A DNA stretch of 52,200 nt from JABMRP01 sp964444795 (GTDB lineage: Bacteria > Planctomycetota > Planctomycetia > Pirellulales > Thermoguttaceae): positions 1 to 52,200 of the forward strand of contig CAYUIQ010000025.1 of the NCBI GenBank assembly GCA_964444795.1. Direction: 5' to 3'. A program made the translations under genes and the position numbers. Shown here one piece after another: positions 9,535-17,897 of this stretch; position 1 is the first letter of the stretch; each line of letters begins with the position of its first letter. The notes beneath the pieces are model-generated. The model was given only the letters and a program-made list of their open reading frames with translations. It was not told the origin of the DNA and did no database searches.

Positions 9535-10659
9535 ATGGAACCGTCCGATCTCGACGTCTGGCACATGCGACGGGCCCTCGAACTGGCCGAGCAGGGACGC
9601 GGCCACGTCGAACCCAACCCGATGGTCGGCTGTGTCATCGTCCAAGGGGCCGAGATCATCGGCCAGGGATGGCATCGAGAATTCGGCGGACCCCATGCCG
9701 AAATCGAGGCCCTGCAAATCGCCGGGGCCAGTGATACGGGTGCGCGTCCCGCCGGGGCCACCATGTACGTTACCCTCGAACCGTGCTGTCATCAGGGCAA
9801 GACTCCGCCCTGCACTCGTGCGGTCATCGCCGCCGGGATTCGGCGGGTCGTCGTTGCCCAGCGCGATCCGTTCCCCCAGGTTGACGGCGGCGGACTGGCC
9901 GAGCTTGAAGCGGCGGGAATCGAAACCGACGTCGGCGTGCTGCGGGACGAAGCCCGACGGCTCAACGGGCCGTATCTCAAACTACTCGAAACGGGCCGGC
10001 CCTGGGTTATCGCCAAATGGGCCATGACTCTCGACGGAAAAACGGCCTCGCGAACCGGCTCCAGCCAGTGGATCTCCGGGAGCCAGTCGCGAGAAATCGT
10101 GCATGTGTTGCGAGGTCGGGCCGATGCGATTGTCGTCGGACGCGAGACGGCCCGGTGCGACGACCCCCGCCTCACCGTCCGGCCACCCGGGCCACGCACG
10201 CCGCTGCGCGTGGTTGTCGACACCCGCGCAAGCCTCGATCCGCAGAGCTGCCTGGTGCGCACCGCCGGGGAAGTTCCCGTGCTGGTGGCCGCCGGTGCCG
10301 AAGCGCCCGAAACCCATCGCCGCCGTTTGACCGACGCCGGGTGCGAAGTGTTCGTCTGCCCCGGCGAGAGCCGCGCGGACCGGCTCGTCGCCCTGTTGGA
10401 CGAACTGGGCCGCCGCCGGCTAACCAACGTGTTGGTCGAAGGGGGCGGACGGCTTGTGGGGTCGCTGCTGGACTGCGGGCAGATCGACGAGGTCCACGTC
10501 TTCATCGCCCCGAAACTCGTCGGCGGTGCCCAGGCGGCCACGCCGGTGGCCGGTGTCGGGCTGGAGACGATCGCCCAGTCGCTAACCCTCGACGCCCCCA
10601 AGATCCAGCAGATCGGCCCCGATATGTACATCCAGGGCCGCGTCGTCCGGCCCGTATAG
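9535..10659 (+). CDS. ribD: Bifunctional riboflavin biosynthesis deaminase/reductase RibD
   Basis: 374 residues, the usual length. It deaminates diaminohydroxyphosphoribosylaminopyrimidine and then reduces the ribosyl group with NADPH, giving the ribitylaminouracil precursor of riboflavin. The N-terminal deaminase domain (1-145) carries the zinc site: H54-A-E with the proton-shuttling Glu, and EPCCHQGKTPPC with Cys84 and Cys93. The reductase domain spans about 150-370 and contains KWAMTLDGKTAS and NVLVEGGGRLVGSLL, both typical. No other rib genes lie nearby, as is common when the pathway is scattered. The stop codon lies within the left arm of the inverted repeat at 10655-10734. Confidence 0.96.
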   Translation: MEPSDLDVWHMRRALELAEQGRGHVEPNPMVGCVIVQGAEIIGQGWHREFGGPHAEIEALQIAGASDTGARPAGATMYVTLEPCCHQGKTPPCTRAVIAAGIRRVVVAQRDPFPQVDGGGLAELEAAGIETDVGVLRDEARRLNGPYLKLLETGRPWVIAKWAMTLDGKTASRTGSSQWISGSQSREIVHVLRGRADAIVVGRETARCDDPRLTVRPPGPRTPLRVVVDTRASLDPQSCLVRTAGEVPVLVAAGAEAPETHRRRLTDAGCEVFVCPGESRADRLVALLDELGRRRLTNVLVEGGGRLVGSLLDCGQIDEVHVFIAPKLVGGAQAATPVAGVGLETIAQSLTLDAPKIQQIGPDMYIQGRVVRPV

Positions 10660-10734
10660 TAGCCGTCTCGCTCCGCCGAGATGTAGCCTTTGAAGGTTCA
10701 GGGCTACATCTCGCGGAGCGAGATGGCTACTATA
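10655..10734. repeat. Long inverted repeat downstream of ribD
   Basis: Left arm 10655-10688 and right arm 10702-10734 are near-perfect inverted copies (one G/A change and one extra C) around a 13-nt loop. The left arm includes the ribD stop codon. The arm core, GCTACATCTCGCGGAGCGAG, recurs as a single arm at 41757-41785. It may act as a transcription terminator or mRNA 3' stabiliser, though no T tract follows. It looks like a dispersed REP-type element. Confidence 0.75.
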
Positions 10735-10762
10735 AGAACACCCCCGCGCAGGAGAACCCCCA

Positions 10763-12133
10763 ATGCTCCACCGAACCATACTTGCCTTGTCGGTGATTAC
10801 CCTGGTAGCCTTTGCCACGAGCCAATCGACCGCCGCGGCAGAATCTCCCGCGCTGCGCGTGGCCACCTTCTCCTGCGACGTGACGCCGCCGCCGGGCGGA
10901 CATCCGCTGATCTGGGTTACCCCGGTCGAGACCGTGGAAACGTCCCTGTTGGCCAAGGGCGTCGTGCTGGACGACGGGCAGGCCCGATATGTGATCTGTG
11001 CGGTCGATTGGTGCGGGCTCTGCAATTCGTCGTACGACTTGTTCCGCCGAAAGATCGCCGCCGCCGCCGGAACCGACGTCGACCGAGTTGCCGTGCAATG
11101 CGTCCATCAACACACGGCCCCCTACACCGACGGCGATGCGCAGAAGTTGCTCGACGGCACGGAGAAACCGCCCCGCTACGTCGACTTCGAGTTTCTCGAC
11201 GCAGTGACCGACCGCTTGGCCCGGGCGGTGCGGCAATCGCTGGAGGAATTGCAGCCGATCGATCGCGTGGGCACGGGGCAAGCCAAGGTCGATCGGGTCG
11301 CCTCCACGCGCCGTATTCCGATCGCCGGCGGCAAAGTCCGCTCGCGGATGAGTTCCTGCACCGATCCGGCCCTGCGTGCCCTGACCGAAGGCGACATTGA
11401 CCCCTTCGTCAAAACCGTCACTCTGGCCCAGGGTGATCGCCCGATAGTACGAATGCACTACTACGCCACGCACCCGCAGAGTTTCTACGGCGATCCCCGC
11501 GCGTGTGCCGACGTGCCGGGGTTCGCCCGGGAGCGGCTTCAAGAGAAGGAAAAGGTCTTCCAGATCTACTTCACCGGTTGCGCCGGCGACGTGGCCATGG
11601 GCAAATACAACGACCGCACCCGCCGCGCCCGCGACGAACTAACCGACCGCCTCTACACCGGCATGGAAGCCTCCGCCGCGGCAACTCGATTCGTCCCGAT
11701 CGACGCCGTGGTATGGCGTACCGTCCCGCTTCGCCTACCGCTTCGCACCGACCCGGGCTACACCGAAGCCGAAAACCGCAAGACCATGGCCGACCCGACC
11801 GCCACTGCCGTCGCCCGAATTCGCGCCGCCACCCGAGTCGCCTTCTGCGAGCGGATCGAACGGCCGATTTCACTAAGCCTCCTAAAGATCGGCCCCGTGC
11901 AAATCCTCCACCTACCCGGCGAGTGCATGTTAGCCTTCCAAAAGTACGCCCAACAATCGAACCCAGATTCCTTCATCGCGGTGGCCGCCTACGGCGACCT
12001 ATCCCCGGGGTACATCTGCCCCGAATCCTCCTTCCCCGAAGGCGGCTACGAACCGACCGCTTCGCGCGCCGGGCAGAAGTCGGAGTACGTATTGAAGAAG
12101 GCGATTCGGGAATTGATGGAGGTGAGAGAGTGA
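10763..12133 (+). CDS. Secreted neutral-ceramidase-like hydrolase
   Basis: 456 residues with a signal peptide (1-25, ending TAAAES). The N-terminal half matches the neutral/alkaline ceramidase N-terminal fold: the opening RVATFSCDVTPPPG, a region stating a law-like activation loop KGVVLDDG, and VQCVHQHTAPYTDG, which corresponds to the His-rich metal site. Planctomycetes carry many copies of this family, whose true substrates are mostly unknown; most lack the C-terminal domain of real ceramidases, as here. An amidase or lipid-modifying role outside the cytoplasm is inferred. CAGGAGA precedes the ATG. Downstream lie the REP hairpin and the RAYT gene. Confidence 0.75.
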   Translation: MLHRTILALSVITLVAFATSQSTAAAESPALRVATFSCDVTPPPGGHPLIWVTPVETVETSLLAKGVVLDDGQARYVICAVDWCGLCNSSYDLFRRKIAAAAGTDVDRVAVQCVHQHTAPYTDGDAQKLLDGTEKPPRYVDFEFLDAVTDRLARAVRQSLEELQPIDRVGTGQAKVDRVASTRRIPIAGGKVRSRMSSCTDPALRALTEGDIDPFVKTVTLAQGDRPIVRMHYYATHPQSFYGDPRACADVPGFARERLQEKEKVFQIYFTGCAGDVAMGKYNDRTRRARDELTDRLYTGMEASAAATRFVPIDAVVWRTVPLRLPLRTDPGYTEAENRKTMADPTATAVARIRAATRVAFCERIERPISLSLLKIGPVQILHLPGECMLAFQKYAQQSNPDSFIAVAAYGDLSPGYICPESSFPEGGYEPTASRAGQKSEYVLKKAIRELMEVRE

Positions 12134-12143
12134 AAACGTGTTT

Positions 12144-12217
12144 TGTACGATGGCCCTCCGAGGCCGTCGCTTCGTCTGCCCCGCTTCTTCTCGACGGCCT
12201 CGGAGGGCCATCGTACA
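12144..12217. repeat. REP-like palindrome beside the RAYT gene (family 1, copy 1)
   Basis: Perfect 26-bp inverted arms at 12144-12169 and 12192-12217, starting TGTACGATGGCCCTCC, around a 22-nt loop that begins CTTCG and ends TTCT. Only 10 bases separate it from the transposase start. Other members are at 24220-24285 (one stem mismatch), 43962-44034 (variant stem) and a decayed half at 31535-31556. Confidence 0.9.
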
Positions 12218-12227
12218 GTTGAGTGAC

Positions 12228-13016
12228 ATGACAATTGGACCTTTCAACTTGAACCCGCCGCCCGGATTTCGGGGGCTGCATCCGGATCTGTCGATTCGTG
12301 TCTACCATTGGCACTTGCCGCATTGGCGGCAGGATGGCGCGACATACTTCGTGACGTTTCGACTGGCGGATTCGATCCCGCAGGAACAACTGCGAGCGCT
12401 GAAACACTGGCGAGATATCTGGGAGCGTTCGCACCCGGAGCCGCGCAGCGAAAAGGAGTGGGAAGAACTGGCTCGCGAAATCACTCGGAAAACCGAGGCG
12501 TGGATGGATGAAGGGTACGGAGAGTGCGTGTTTGGTGATCGTGAACTTGCCGCCGAAATGTTACGATCACTATTGCACTTTCAGAACGAACGTTGTCTAA
12601 CCTCGTGTGCTGCCGTTATGCCGAACCATGTCCACACGGTGATGAAGCCGTTGGGTGGGTTTGAGTTGGAAGACATCCTCGACAGTGTGAAGCGATTCGT
12701 TAGCCGGAAGGTCAATTTGCTGCTGGGCCGCACCGGCGTGCTTTGGGAGCAGGAGAGCTATGACCGGATCATTCGCGATCGAGAACACCTGTTCCGAGTG
12801 ATCCAATACATCGGACGAAACCCGTCGAAAGCGCGTTTGCCGCGAGTTCAGTGGATTCGCTGGATGCATCCGGACTGGGAACAAGCGGGCTGGGTTTTCC
12901 GACAAGGCTCAGTTTTGTGCAACAGGGAACCAAACACCCATGAACAAACAACCCATCCTCTCGCTATTGTCCGTCTTGGCAACCGCCCTGCTTCTCGGTT
13001 CGCTCACCCTCGCTGA
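12228..13016 (+). CDS. REP-associated tyrosine transposase (RAYT)
   Basis: 262 residues of the Y1/HUH transposase superfamily. The metal-binding motif is PNHVH (His134, His136) in the family context MPNHVHxxxxP, and the likely nucleophile is Tyr178 in WEQESYDRIIRD. VIQYIGRNPSKARL further supports RAYT. These domesticated enzymes nick single-stranded hairpins and are thought to spread REP sequences; they are not themselves flanked by transposon ends. The palindrome 10 bases upstream is its likely substrate. The start was set at the ATG after the repeat, since earlier in-frame codons lie inside the repeat. The C-terminal tail overlaps the next gene by 77 bases and is probably not conserved. Confidence 0.88.
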   Translation: MTIGPFNLNPPPGFRGLHPDLSIRVYHWHLPHWRQDGATYFVTFRLADSIPQEQLRALKHWRDIWERSHPEPRSEKEWEELAREITRKTEAWMDEGYGECVFGDRELAAEMLRSLLHFQNERCLTSCAAVMPNHVHTVMKPLGGFELEDILDSVKRFVSRKVNLLLGRTGVLWEQESYDRIIRDREHLFRVIQYIGRNPSKARLPRVQWIRWMHPDWEQAGWVFRQGSVLCNREPNTHEQTTHPLAIVRLGNRPASRFAHPR

Positions 13017-16002
13017 AGAGCCCGAGAAACCCGCCCCCCGCGAGATTCGCCAAGGCGGGTACGTCGAGAAAGTCGACCCGAACGTCGACTACAAGGCTCG
13101 ACTGCCGCGGATCGCGCCGCGGGAGCCGGCCGAGTCGCTGGCCGGGATGCACGTTGTGCCGGGGTTTCGCATCGAACTGGCGGCGGCGGAGCCGTTGGTG
13201 GTTGATGCGGTGGACTTGGCGTTCGATGAAGATGGGCGGATGTTCGTGGCGGAGATGATTCCGTATGCCGAGGGGAATACGTCGAAATATGGTTCGCCCG
13301 GCGGGCGGGTTTCGGTGTTGGAGGATACGGATGGGGATGGCACGTTTGATCGGCGCAGCGTGTTGGTCGACCGGTTGGTTTGGCCGACGGGCGTGCTCTG
13401 TTATGACGGGGGTGTGTTCATTGCCGCGGCGCCGGATTTGCTTTACTGCAAGGATACCGATGGCGACGGCCGGGCCGATGTGCGCGAGGTGGTGGTTACC
13501 GGATTTGAACTGAGCAATCCCAACGCGCTGCCCAACAGCCTACGATGGGGGTTGGACAGTCGTATCCATGGGATGACCAGCACGGCCGGCGGAATGCTCG
13601 TGCCCGTGCGATTCAATGCGGCGGTCGACGACCCGGCCAACAAGGTCGCGGCGGTGCAGGCACGGGGGCGCGATTTCAGCATCGACCCACGCACGGGTGA
13701 GATGCGACTGGAAAGCGGCGGGTCGCAACATGGCATGGCGCTGGACGCTTGGGGGCGGAAGTTCGAGTCGTCCAATAGCACGCCGATCGAGATGGTCATG
13801 TACGACGACCGTTACCTGGCCCGAAACGCGATGCTGGCCGCACCCGCGCCGCGCGAGCGGATCTGGACGCACGGCATGGTCGTCTATCCGACCGCTCCGC
13901 CGGAGCCGTGGCGCGTGGTCCGCACCGAGATGCGCATCGGCGGCGTCTTCTCCGGACCGGTCGAAGGCGGCGGCAAACCGGGCGGCTATTTCACGGCCGC
14001 CTGTGGATTGACGATCTACACGGGCGACGCCTGGCCCGAGGCGTACCGCGGCGATGCGCTGGTCTGCGAGGGGGCGGGCAATCTGGTCCATCGGATGAAA
14101 CTCGAACCGCGGGGCGTCGGCTTCTCGGCCCATCGGACCGAGCCGGGCCACGAATTCTGGACCTCCGATGAAATCTGGTTTCGGCCGATCCAATTCGCCA
14201 ACGCCCCGGACGGCACGCTCTATCTGGCCGACATGTACCGCGAAATCTTCGAGCACCCCGACGCCGTACCGCCTTCGGTGAAGAAGCACATAAGTCTCAC
14301 CGCCGGGAACGATCGGGGACGTATCTATCGCATCGTACACGAGGGATTTCAGCGACGGCCGCCGGTGCGTTTGAGCCAATTGCCGACGAGCCAACTGGTC
14401 GCTCTACTAAAGCACGCCAACGGCTGGCATCGGCAAACGGCCGCCCGGCTGCTCTACCAGAAGCAAGACCCGGCGGCGGTCGATCCGCTGGTCGCGCTGG
14501 CCGCCGAGTCGGAGTCGCCCCTGGGACGCATGCACGCGATGTGGGCGCTGGCCGGCCAGAATGCTCTCTCGCCGGAGGTCGTGTTGGGGCGATTGAACGA
14601 CGCGCATCCGCGCGTTCGGGAACACGCGGTGCGACTGGCCGAGCGAGTATTGGCCGACGGGCCGGCGGTGCGCGAGCGGTTGTATACCACCGCCGGCGAC
14701 GACGACCCGCGGGTGCGATACCAGACGGCCTTCACACTGGGTGAGATCCCCACCTTGCGGGCGACCGTCGCACTGGCCCGCGTGGCAAAGACCGACGTGG
14801 GCGATCGCTGGGTGCGACTGGCCGTGTTGAGTTCCTGTTACGGTCGCCCGGGCGAGTTGTTTGCCGAGTTGGCCACGGACCGGACATGGCGGGCGACAAC
14901 CAACGGCCGGACGTTTCTGGCCCAGATGGCCGAGCAGGCCGGCCTCCAGGATCAGGCCGATCAGGTGGCCGAGGTGTTCAAAGCATTGGAGACCTTCGCC
15001 GAAGACGAAAAGCCACTGGCCGAGGCCGTGGTCGCCGGGCTGAATCGCGGGTTGACCAAGTCGAACAGTCCGCTGCGAGAGCGGCTTGCCTCCGGCAGCG
15101 CGGGCGAACTCTTGGCCGAGATGGTCGCGCGGGCCAAGGCAACGGCCGTCGATACGAAGCAGCCGATCGAGACACGCACCGAGGCGATTCGCTCGCTGGC
15201 GTTGGCGTCCTTCGAAGACGTGGGCGGCGTGTTGCCCGAGTTGTTCCAAAGCCGGCAAGCGGCAGCCGTGCAGACGGCCGCGCTACGCGCACTGGGCCGA
15301 TTCCGCGATCCGCGGGTCGCCGCGATGATCGTCGATGCCTGGGTCGGATTCAGCCCCCAGGTGCGAGGTGAAGCGGCCGAAGCGCTCTTCGCCCGGCGCG
15401 AACGTTTGGGCGTCTTGCTGTCGGCCGTGGAAGCCGAGTCGATCAGCCCCAGCCAGTTGGACCCGGCGAGGATCCGGTTTCTTTTGAGCCATCCCGAGGC
15501 CGAGATTCGCGATCGGGCGACGCGGCTTCTCGGCGGTGCGAAGTTGGCCCGGCGCGAAGAGGTGGTGGCCGGCTATCGCGACGTGCTGGAGATGCAAGCG
15601 GATACGACCCGGGGCAAGGCGGTTTTCAAGCGGGAGTGTGCCACCTGCCATCGGCTCGAAGGCGAAGGTTACGACTTGGGGCTACCGCTGGCTACCGTGC
15701 AAAGCCGCGGCCGGGAGGGAATTCTCGTGCAGATTCTCGATCCGAACCGCGAGGTCAACCCGGCCTATCTCAACTACGTCGCCGTGACCGACGACGGCCG
15801 TTCGCTCACCGGCATGATCGCCGCCGAGACGGCCACCAGCATTACGCTCCGCCGCGCCGAAGGCGAAAGCGATACGGTCCTGCGCGGCGATATCGACGAA
15901 CTCCAAAGCACCAGCCTCTCGATCATGCCCGAGGGCCTGGAAGAGAAGCTCCCCCGGCGCGACATGGCCGACCTGATCGAGTATCTGATGTCGATCCGGT
16001 AG
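12940..16002 (+). CDS. PVC-type heme-binding protein with beta-propeller, HEAT repeats and c-type cytochrome
   Basis: 1020 residues. Signal peptide 1-25 (ending TLAEE). Residues about 60-470 form the propeller of the PVC membrane-bound dehydrogenase-like family, opening with GMHVVPGFRIELAAAEP and LAFDEDGRMFVAEM. Residues about 480-880 are helical HEAT-type repeats with ARLLYQ and VREHAVRLAERV units. The C-terminus is a cytochrome c domain with the heme motif CATCH at residues 900-904 and the conserved LDPNREVNPAYLNY. It sits outside the cytoplasm and probably passes electrons from oxidation of a sugar or other small molecule; the substrate is unknown. The start overlaps the RAYT reading frame. 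An FGGY kinase and a NIPSNAP protein follow. Confidence 0.9.
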   Translation: MNKQPILSLLSVLATALLLGSLTLAEEPEKPAPREIRQGGYVEKVDPNVDYKARLPRIAPREPAESLAGMHVVPGFRIELAAAEPLVVDAVDLAFDEDGRMFVAEMIPYAEGNTSKYGSPGGRVSVLEDTDGDGTFDRRSVLVDRLVWPTGVLCYDGGVFIAAAPDLLYCKDTDGDGRADVREVVVTGFELSNPNALPNSLRWGLDSRIHGMTSTAGGMLVPVRFNAAVDDPANKVAAVQARGRDFSIDPRTGEMRLESGGSQHGMALDAWGRKFESSNSTPIEMVMYDDRYLARNAMLAAPAPRERIWTHGMVVYPTAPPEPWRVVRTEMRIGGVFSGPVEGGGKPGGYFTAACGLTIYTGDAWPEAYRGDALVCEGAGNLVHRMKLEPRGVGFSAHRTEPGHEFWTSDEIWFRPIQFANAPDGTLYLADMYREIFEHPDAVPPSVKKHISLTAGNDRGRIYRIVHEGFQRRPPVRLSQLPTSQLVALLKHANGWHRQTAARLLYQKQDPAAVDPLVALAAESESPLGRMHAMWALAGQNALSPEVVLGRLNDAHPRVREHAVRLAERVLADGPAVRERLYTTAGDDDPRVRYQTAFTLGEIPTLRATVALARVAKTDVGDRWVRLAVLSSCYGRPGELFAELATDRTWRATTNGRTFLAQMAEQAGLQDQADQVAEVFKALETFAEDEKPLAEAVVAGLNRGLTKSNSPLRERLASGSAGELLAEMVARAKATAVDTKQPIETRTEAIRSLALASFEDVGGVLPELFQSRQAAAVQTAALRALGRFRDPRVAAMIVDAWVGFSPQVRGEAAEALFARRERLGVLLSAVEAESISPSQLDPARIRFLLSHPEAEIRDRATRLLGGAKLARREEVVAGYRDVLEMQADTTRGKAVFKRECATCHRLEGEGYDLGLPLATVQSRGREGILVQILDPNREVNPAYLNYVAVTDDGRSLTGMIAAETATSITLRRAEGESDTVLRGDIDELQSTSLSIMPEGLEEKLPRRDMADLIEYLMSIR

Positions 16003-16032
16003 GTAGCAAGCACACTCCGTGTGGGCTGCTAC
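16003..16032. repeat. Hairpin immediately after the cytochrome stop codon
   Basis: GTAGCA and CACAC pair with GTGTG and TGCTAC around TCC, starting one base after the TAG stop and followed by TTTTGG. It could terminate the cytochrome transcript. The GTAGC ends resemble those of the hairpins at 10655 and 41757, suggesting a common source of small repeats. Confidence 0.65.
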
Positions 16033-16047
16033 TTTTGGCCGCCCTGC

Positions 16048-16076
16048 TTGGAGTGGCTCGCTCGATCCGATAAGAT
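16048..16076 (+). promoter_or_regulatory. Candidate promoter for the FGGY kinase gene
   Basis: TTGGAG (16048-16053), 17 nt, TAAGAT (16071-16076). Transcription would start near 16083, leaving a leader of about 39 nt with the SD GAGGTGA before the ATG. Consensus match only. Confidence 0.45.
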
Positions 16077-16121
16077 GGTGCAACGTGTCCGTTTCCGTGT
16101 CATGCTGATCGAGGTGAATCA

Positions 16122-17654
16122 ATGGATTATCTGATGGGCGTCGACTTGGGCTCCACGAGCCTCAAGGCCGTGATTTACGATACCGACGGAAATGCCGTGG
16201 CCATGGGGAGCCGGCCGACCGAGAAGTTCCATCCGGACCCAGACCATCCCGAGTGGGCCGTCTGGCAGCCCGAGCAAATCTGGGGCGGCATGGCCGAGGC
16301 CATCGGCGAGGCGACCGCCGCGCTGGGCGACGCTCGGCAGGTCAAGGCCCTGGCGGTCACCGGCATGGGCATGGACGGCGTGCCGATCGACGACTCGGGC
16401 AAGTGGCTCTACCCGTTCATCTCCTGGCACGATCCGCGCACCGCGCCGCAACACGCATGGTGGCTGGAAAACGTCACGGCCGAGAAGACGTTTGCCATCG
16501 GCGGCAACCCGGTCTGGCCGATCAACTCGGCCTTGCGTCTTCTCTGGATGGCCGAGCACGAGCCGGAGATTCTCGCCCGGACCGATAAATGGCTGCTGAT
16601 CGAGGATTTCCTCAACTTCATGCTCACCGGCCGCCGCGTAACCGATTACAGCATGGCCTCCTGCACGATGCTCTTCGATCAGACGAAGCGCGATTGGTCG
16701 GACGAACTGCTTACCGCCTCGGGCATCCGTCGCGACCTGCTCTGCGAGGCGTTGCCGAGCGCAACACCGATCGGCGAAGTGACCGCCGAAGCGGCCCGAG
16801 CCACCGGATTGGCCGAAGGGACGGCCGTTGTGCTCGGTGGTCACGATCACATTTGCGGCGCGCTGCCGGTCGGGGTGTTTCAGCCGGGCGTGGTGCTCGA
16901 CGTGACGGGCACTTGGGAAAGCGTGTTGACCAGCACGGCCCAGCCGGTGCTCAAGCAGGAGCTTCGCCGCAAGGGCGTGACCGTACAGGCGCACGTCGCT
17001 CGCGATAAGTACACCGCCTGGGGTGGCAACGTGGCGGCCGACATGCTCGAATGGTATCGTAAGCTGTACGGGTTCGAGGCGGCCGAGAAGGCCAAGGCCG
17101 ACGGCGGCACGGATTGGGATCATCTCATCGCCGAAGCGGCCGCCGCGCCGGTCGGCTCGAACCGCGTGATGTTCTTGCCGCACATGTCGGGCGCCAGTTG
17201 CCCGACGGTCGATCCCCAGAGCCTGGGGGCGTTTGTCGGTTTGAGCAATCGGGCGACCTCCGGCGACATGCTCCGCGCGGTCATCGAAGGGCTCGACTAT
17301 CAGTTCCTCGACATCGTCAGCGCGTTGGAGGAGTGTTTGGAAACGAAGCTCAAGCGGTTCATTGCCGTGGGCGGGGCGACTCGCAACACGCTTTGGATGC
17401 AGAACAAGGCCGACGTCGTGGGCCGGCCGGTCGAAGTGCCCGAGGTCGAGGAGGCCACACCGCTGGGCGCCGCCATTCTGGCCGGCATCGGCATGGAGAT
17501 TTTCCGCGACGAGCAAGACGCCTTCGATCGCGTGTACAAGCCGGGTAAGACGTATCAACCCGACCCCGAGGCGGCGGCCCAGTACGCCAAGGGATTCGAG
17601 ATTTACCGGCAGATTTACCCGGCACTGGCGCCGGTGAGTAGGCAGCTTGGATAA
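16122..17654 (+). CDS. FGGY-family carbohydrate kinase (xylulokinase-like)
   Basis: 510 residues, usual for the family. It phosphorylates a sugar or polyol with ATP in the cytoplasm. The N-terminal actin-like lobe begins GVDLGSTSLKAVIYD (phosphate-binding loop). TGMGMDGVPIDDSG, GGHDHICGALPVG and DVTGTWESVL mark the sugar and ATP sites, and the second FGGY signature region lies around AVGGATRNTLWMQNKADVVG with the downstream EEATPLGAAI. Features of both xylulokinases and L-fuculo/rhamnulokinase-type enzymes are present, so the substrate is left open. AGGTGA precedes the ATG. It follows the cytochrome gene, suggesting joint sugar metabolism. Confidence 0.88.
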   Translation: MDYLMGVDLGSTSLKAVIYDTDGNAVAMGSRPTEKFHPDPDHPEWAVWQPEQIWGGMAEAIGEATAALGDARQVKALAVTGMGMDGVPIDDSGKWLYPFISWHDPRTAPQHAWWLENVTAEKTFAIGGNPVWPINSALRLLWMAEHEPEILARTDKWLLIEDFLNFMLTGRRVTDYSMASCTMLFDQTKRDWSDELLTASGIRRDLLCEALPSATPIGEVTAEAARATGLAEGTAVVLGGHDHICGALPVGVFQPGVVLDVTGTWESVLTSTAQPVLKQELRRKGVTVQAHVARDKYTAWGGNVAADMLEWYRKLYGFEAAEKAKADGGTDWDHLIAEAAAAPVGSNRVMFLPHMSGASCPTVDPQSLGAFVGLSNRATSGDMLRAVIEGLDYQFLDIVSALEECLETKLKRFIAVGGATRNTLWMQNKADVVGRPVEVPEVEEATPLGAAILAGIGMEIFRDEQDAFDRVYKPGKTYQPDPEAAAQYAKGFEIYRQIYPALAPVSRQLG

Positions 17655-17662
17655 ACTCGGTC

Positions 17663-17838
17663 CCCTCTCCCTTTGGGAGAGGGTTAGGGTGAGGGTGAGG
17701 GCCGTCGGCAGCGGAGTCGGCCCTGCCTACCTCACCTGTTTACACCACGACATGATTCTTGAACAACTTGCTTTGCGGGAGGACTGTACTCGATTCTCAC
17801 GGCCCTCACCCCCGGCCCCTCTCCCAAAGGGAGAGGGG
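17663..17838. repeat. Inverted pair of CCCTCTCCC hairpin repeats
   Basis: Hairpin CCCTCTCCC-TTT-GGGAGAGGG at 17663-17683 followed by GGTTAGGGTGAGGG; the opposite orientation (CCCTCACCCC then CCCCTCTCCC-AAA-GGGAGAGGGG) lies at 17803-17838. The two units face each other across about 110 bases, like a REPIN doublet. A third, diverged hairpin of the same composition lies at 18695-18722. This motif resembles a repeat widespread in GC-rich bacteria. It fills most of the 243 bases between the kinase and NIPSNAP genes. Confidence 0.8.
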
Positions 17839-17897
17839 AGACCCGTTTCCATCGCGAACAAGATGAACAATCACCCCATCCCAAGGAGGACTTCACC

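Noticed and set aside
12144..12217. CRISPR repeat or insertion-sequence end
   Set aside because: Copies are far apart, palindromic, without regular spacers or target duplications; they fit REP-type repeats.
16119..17558. 479-codon open frame antisense to the FGGY kinase
   Set aside because: Shadow frame; kinase motifs on the plus strand are unambiguous.
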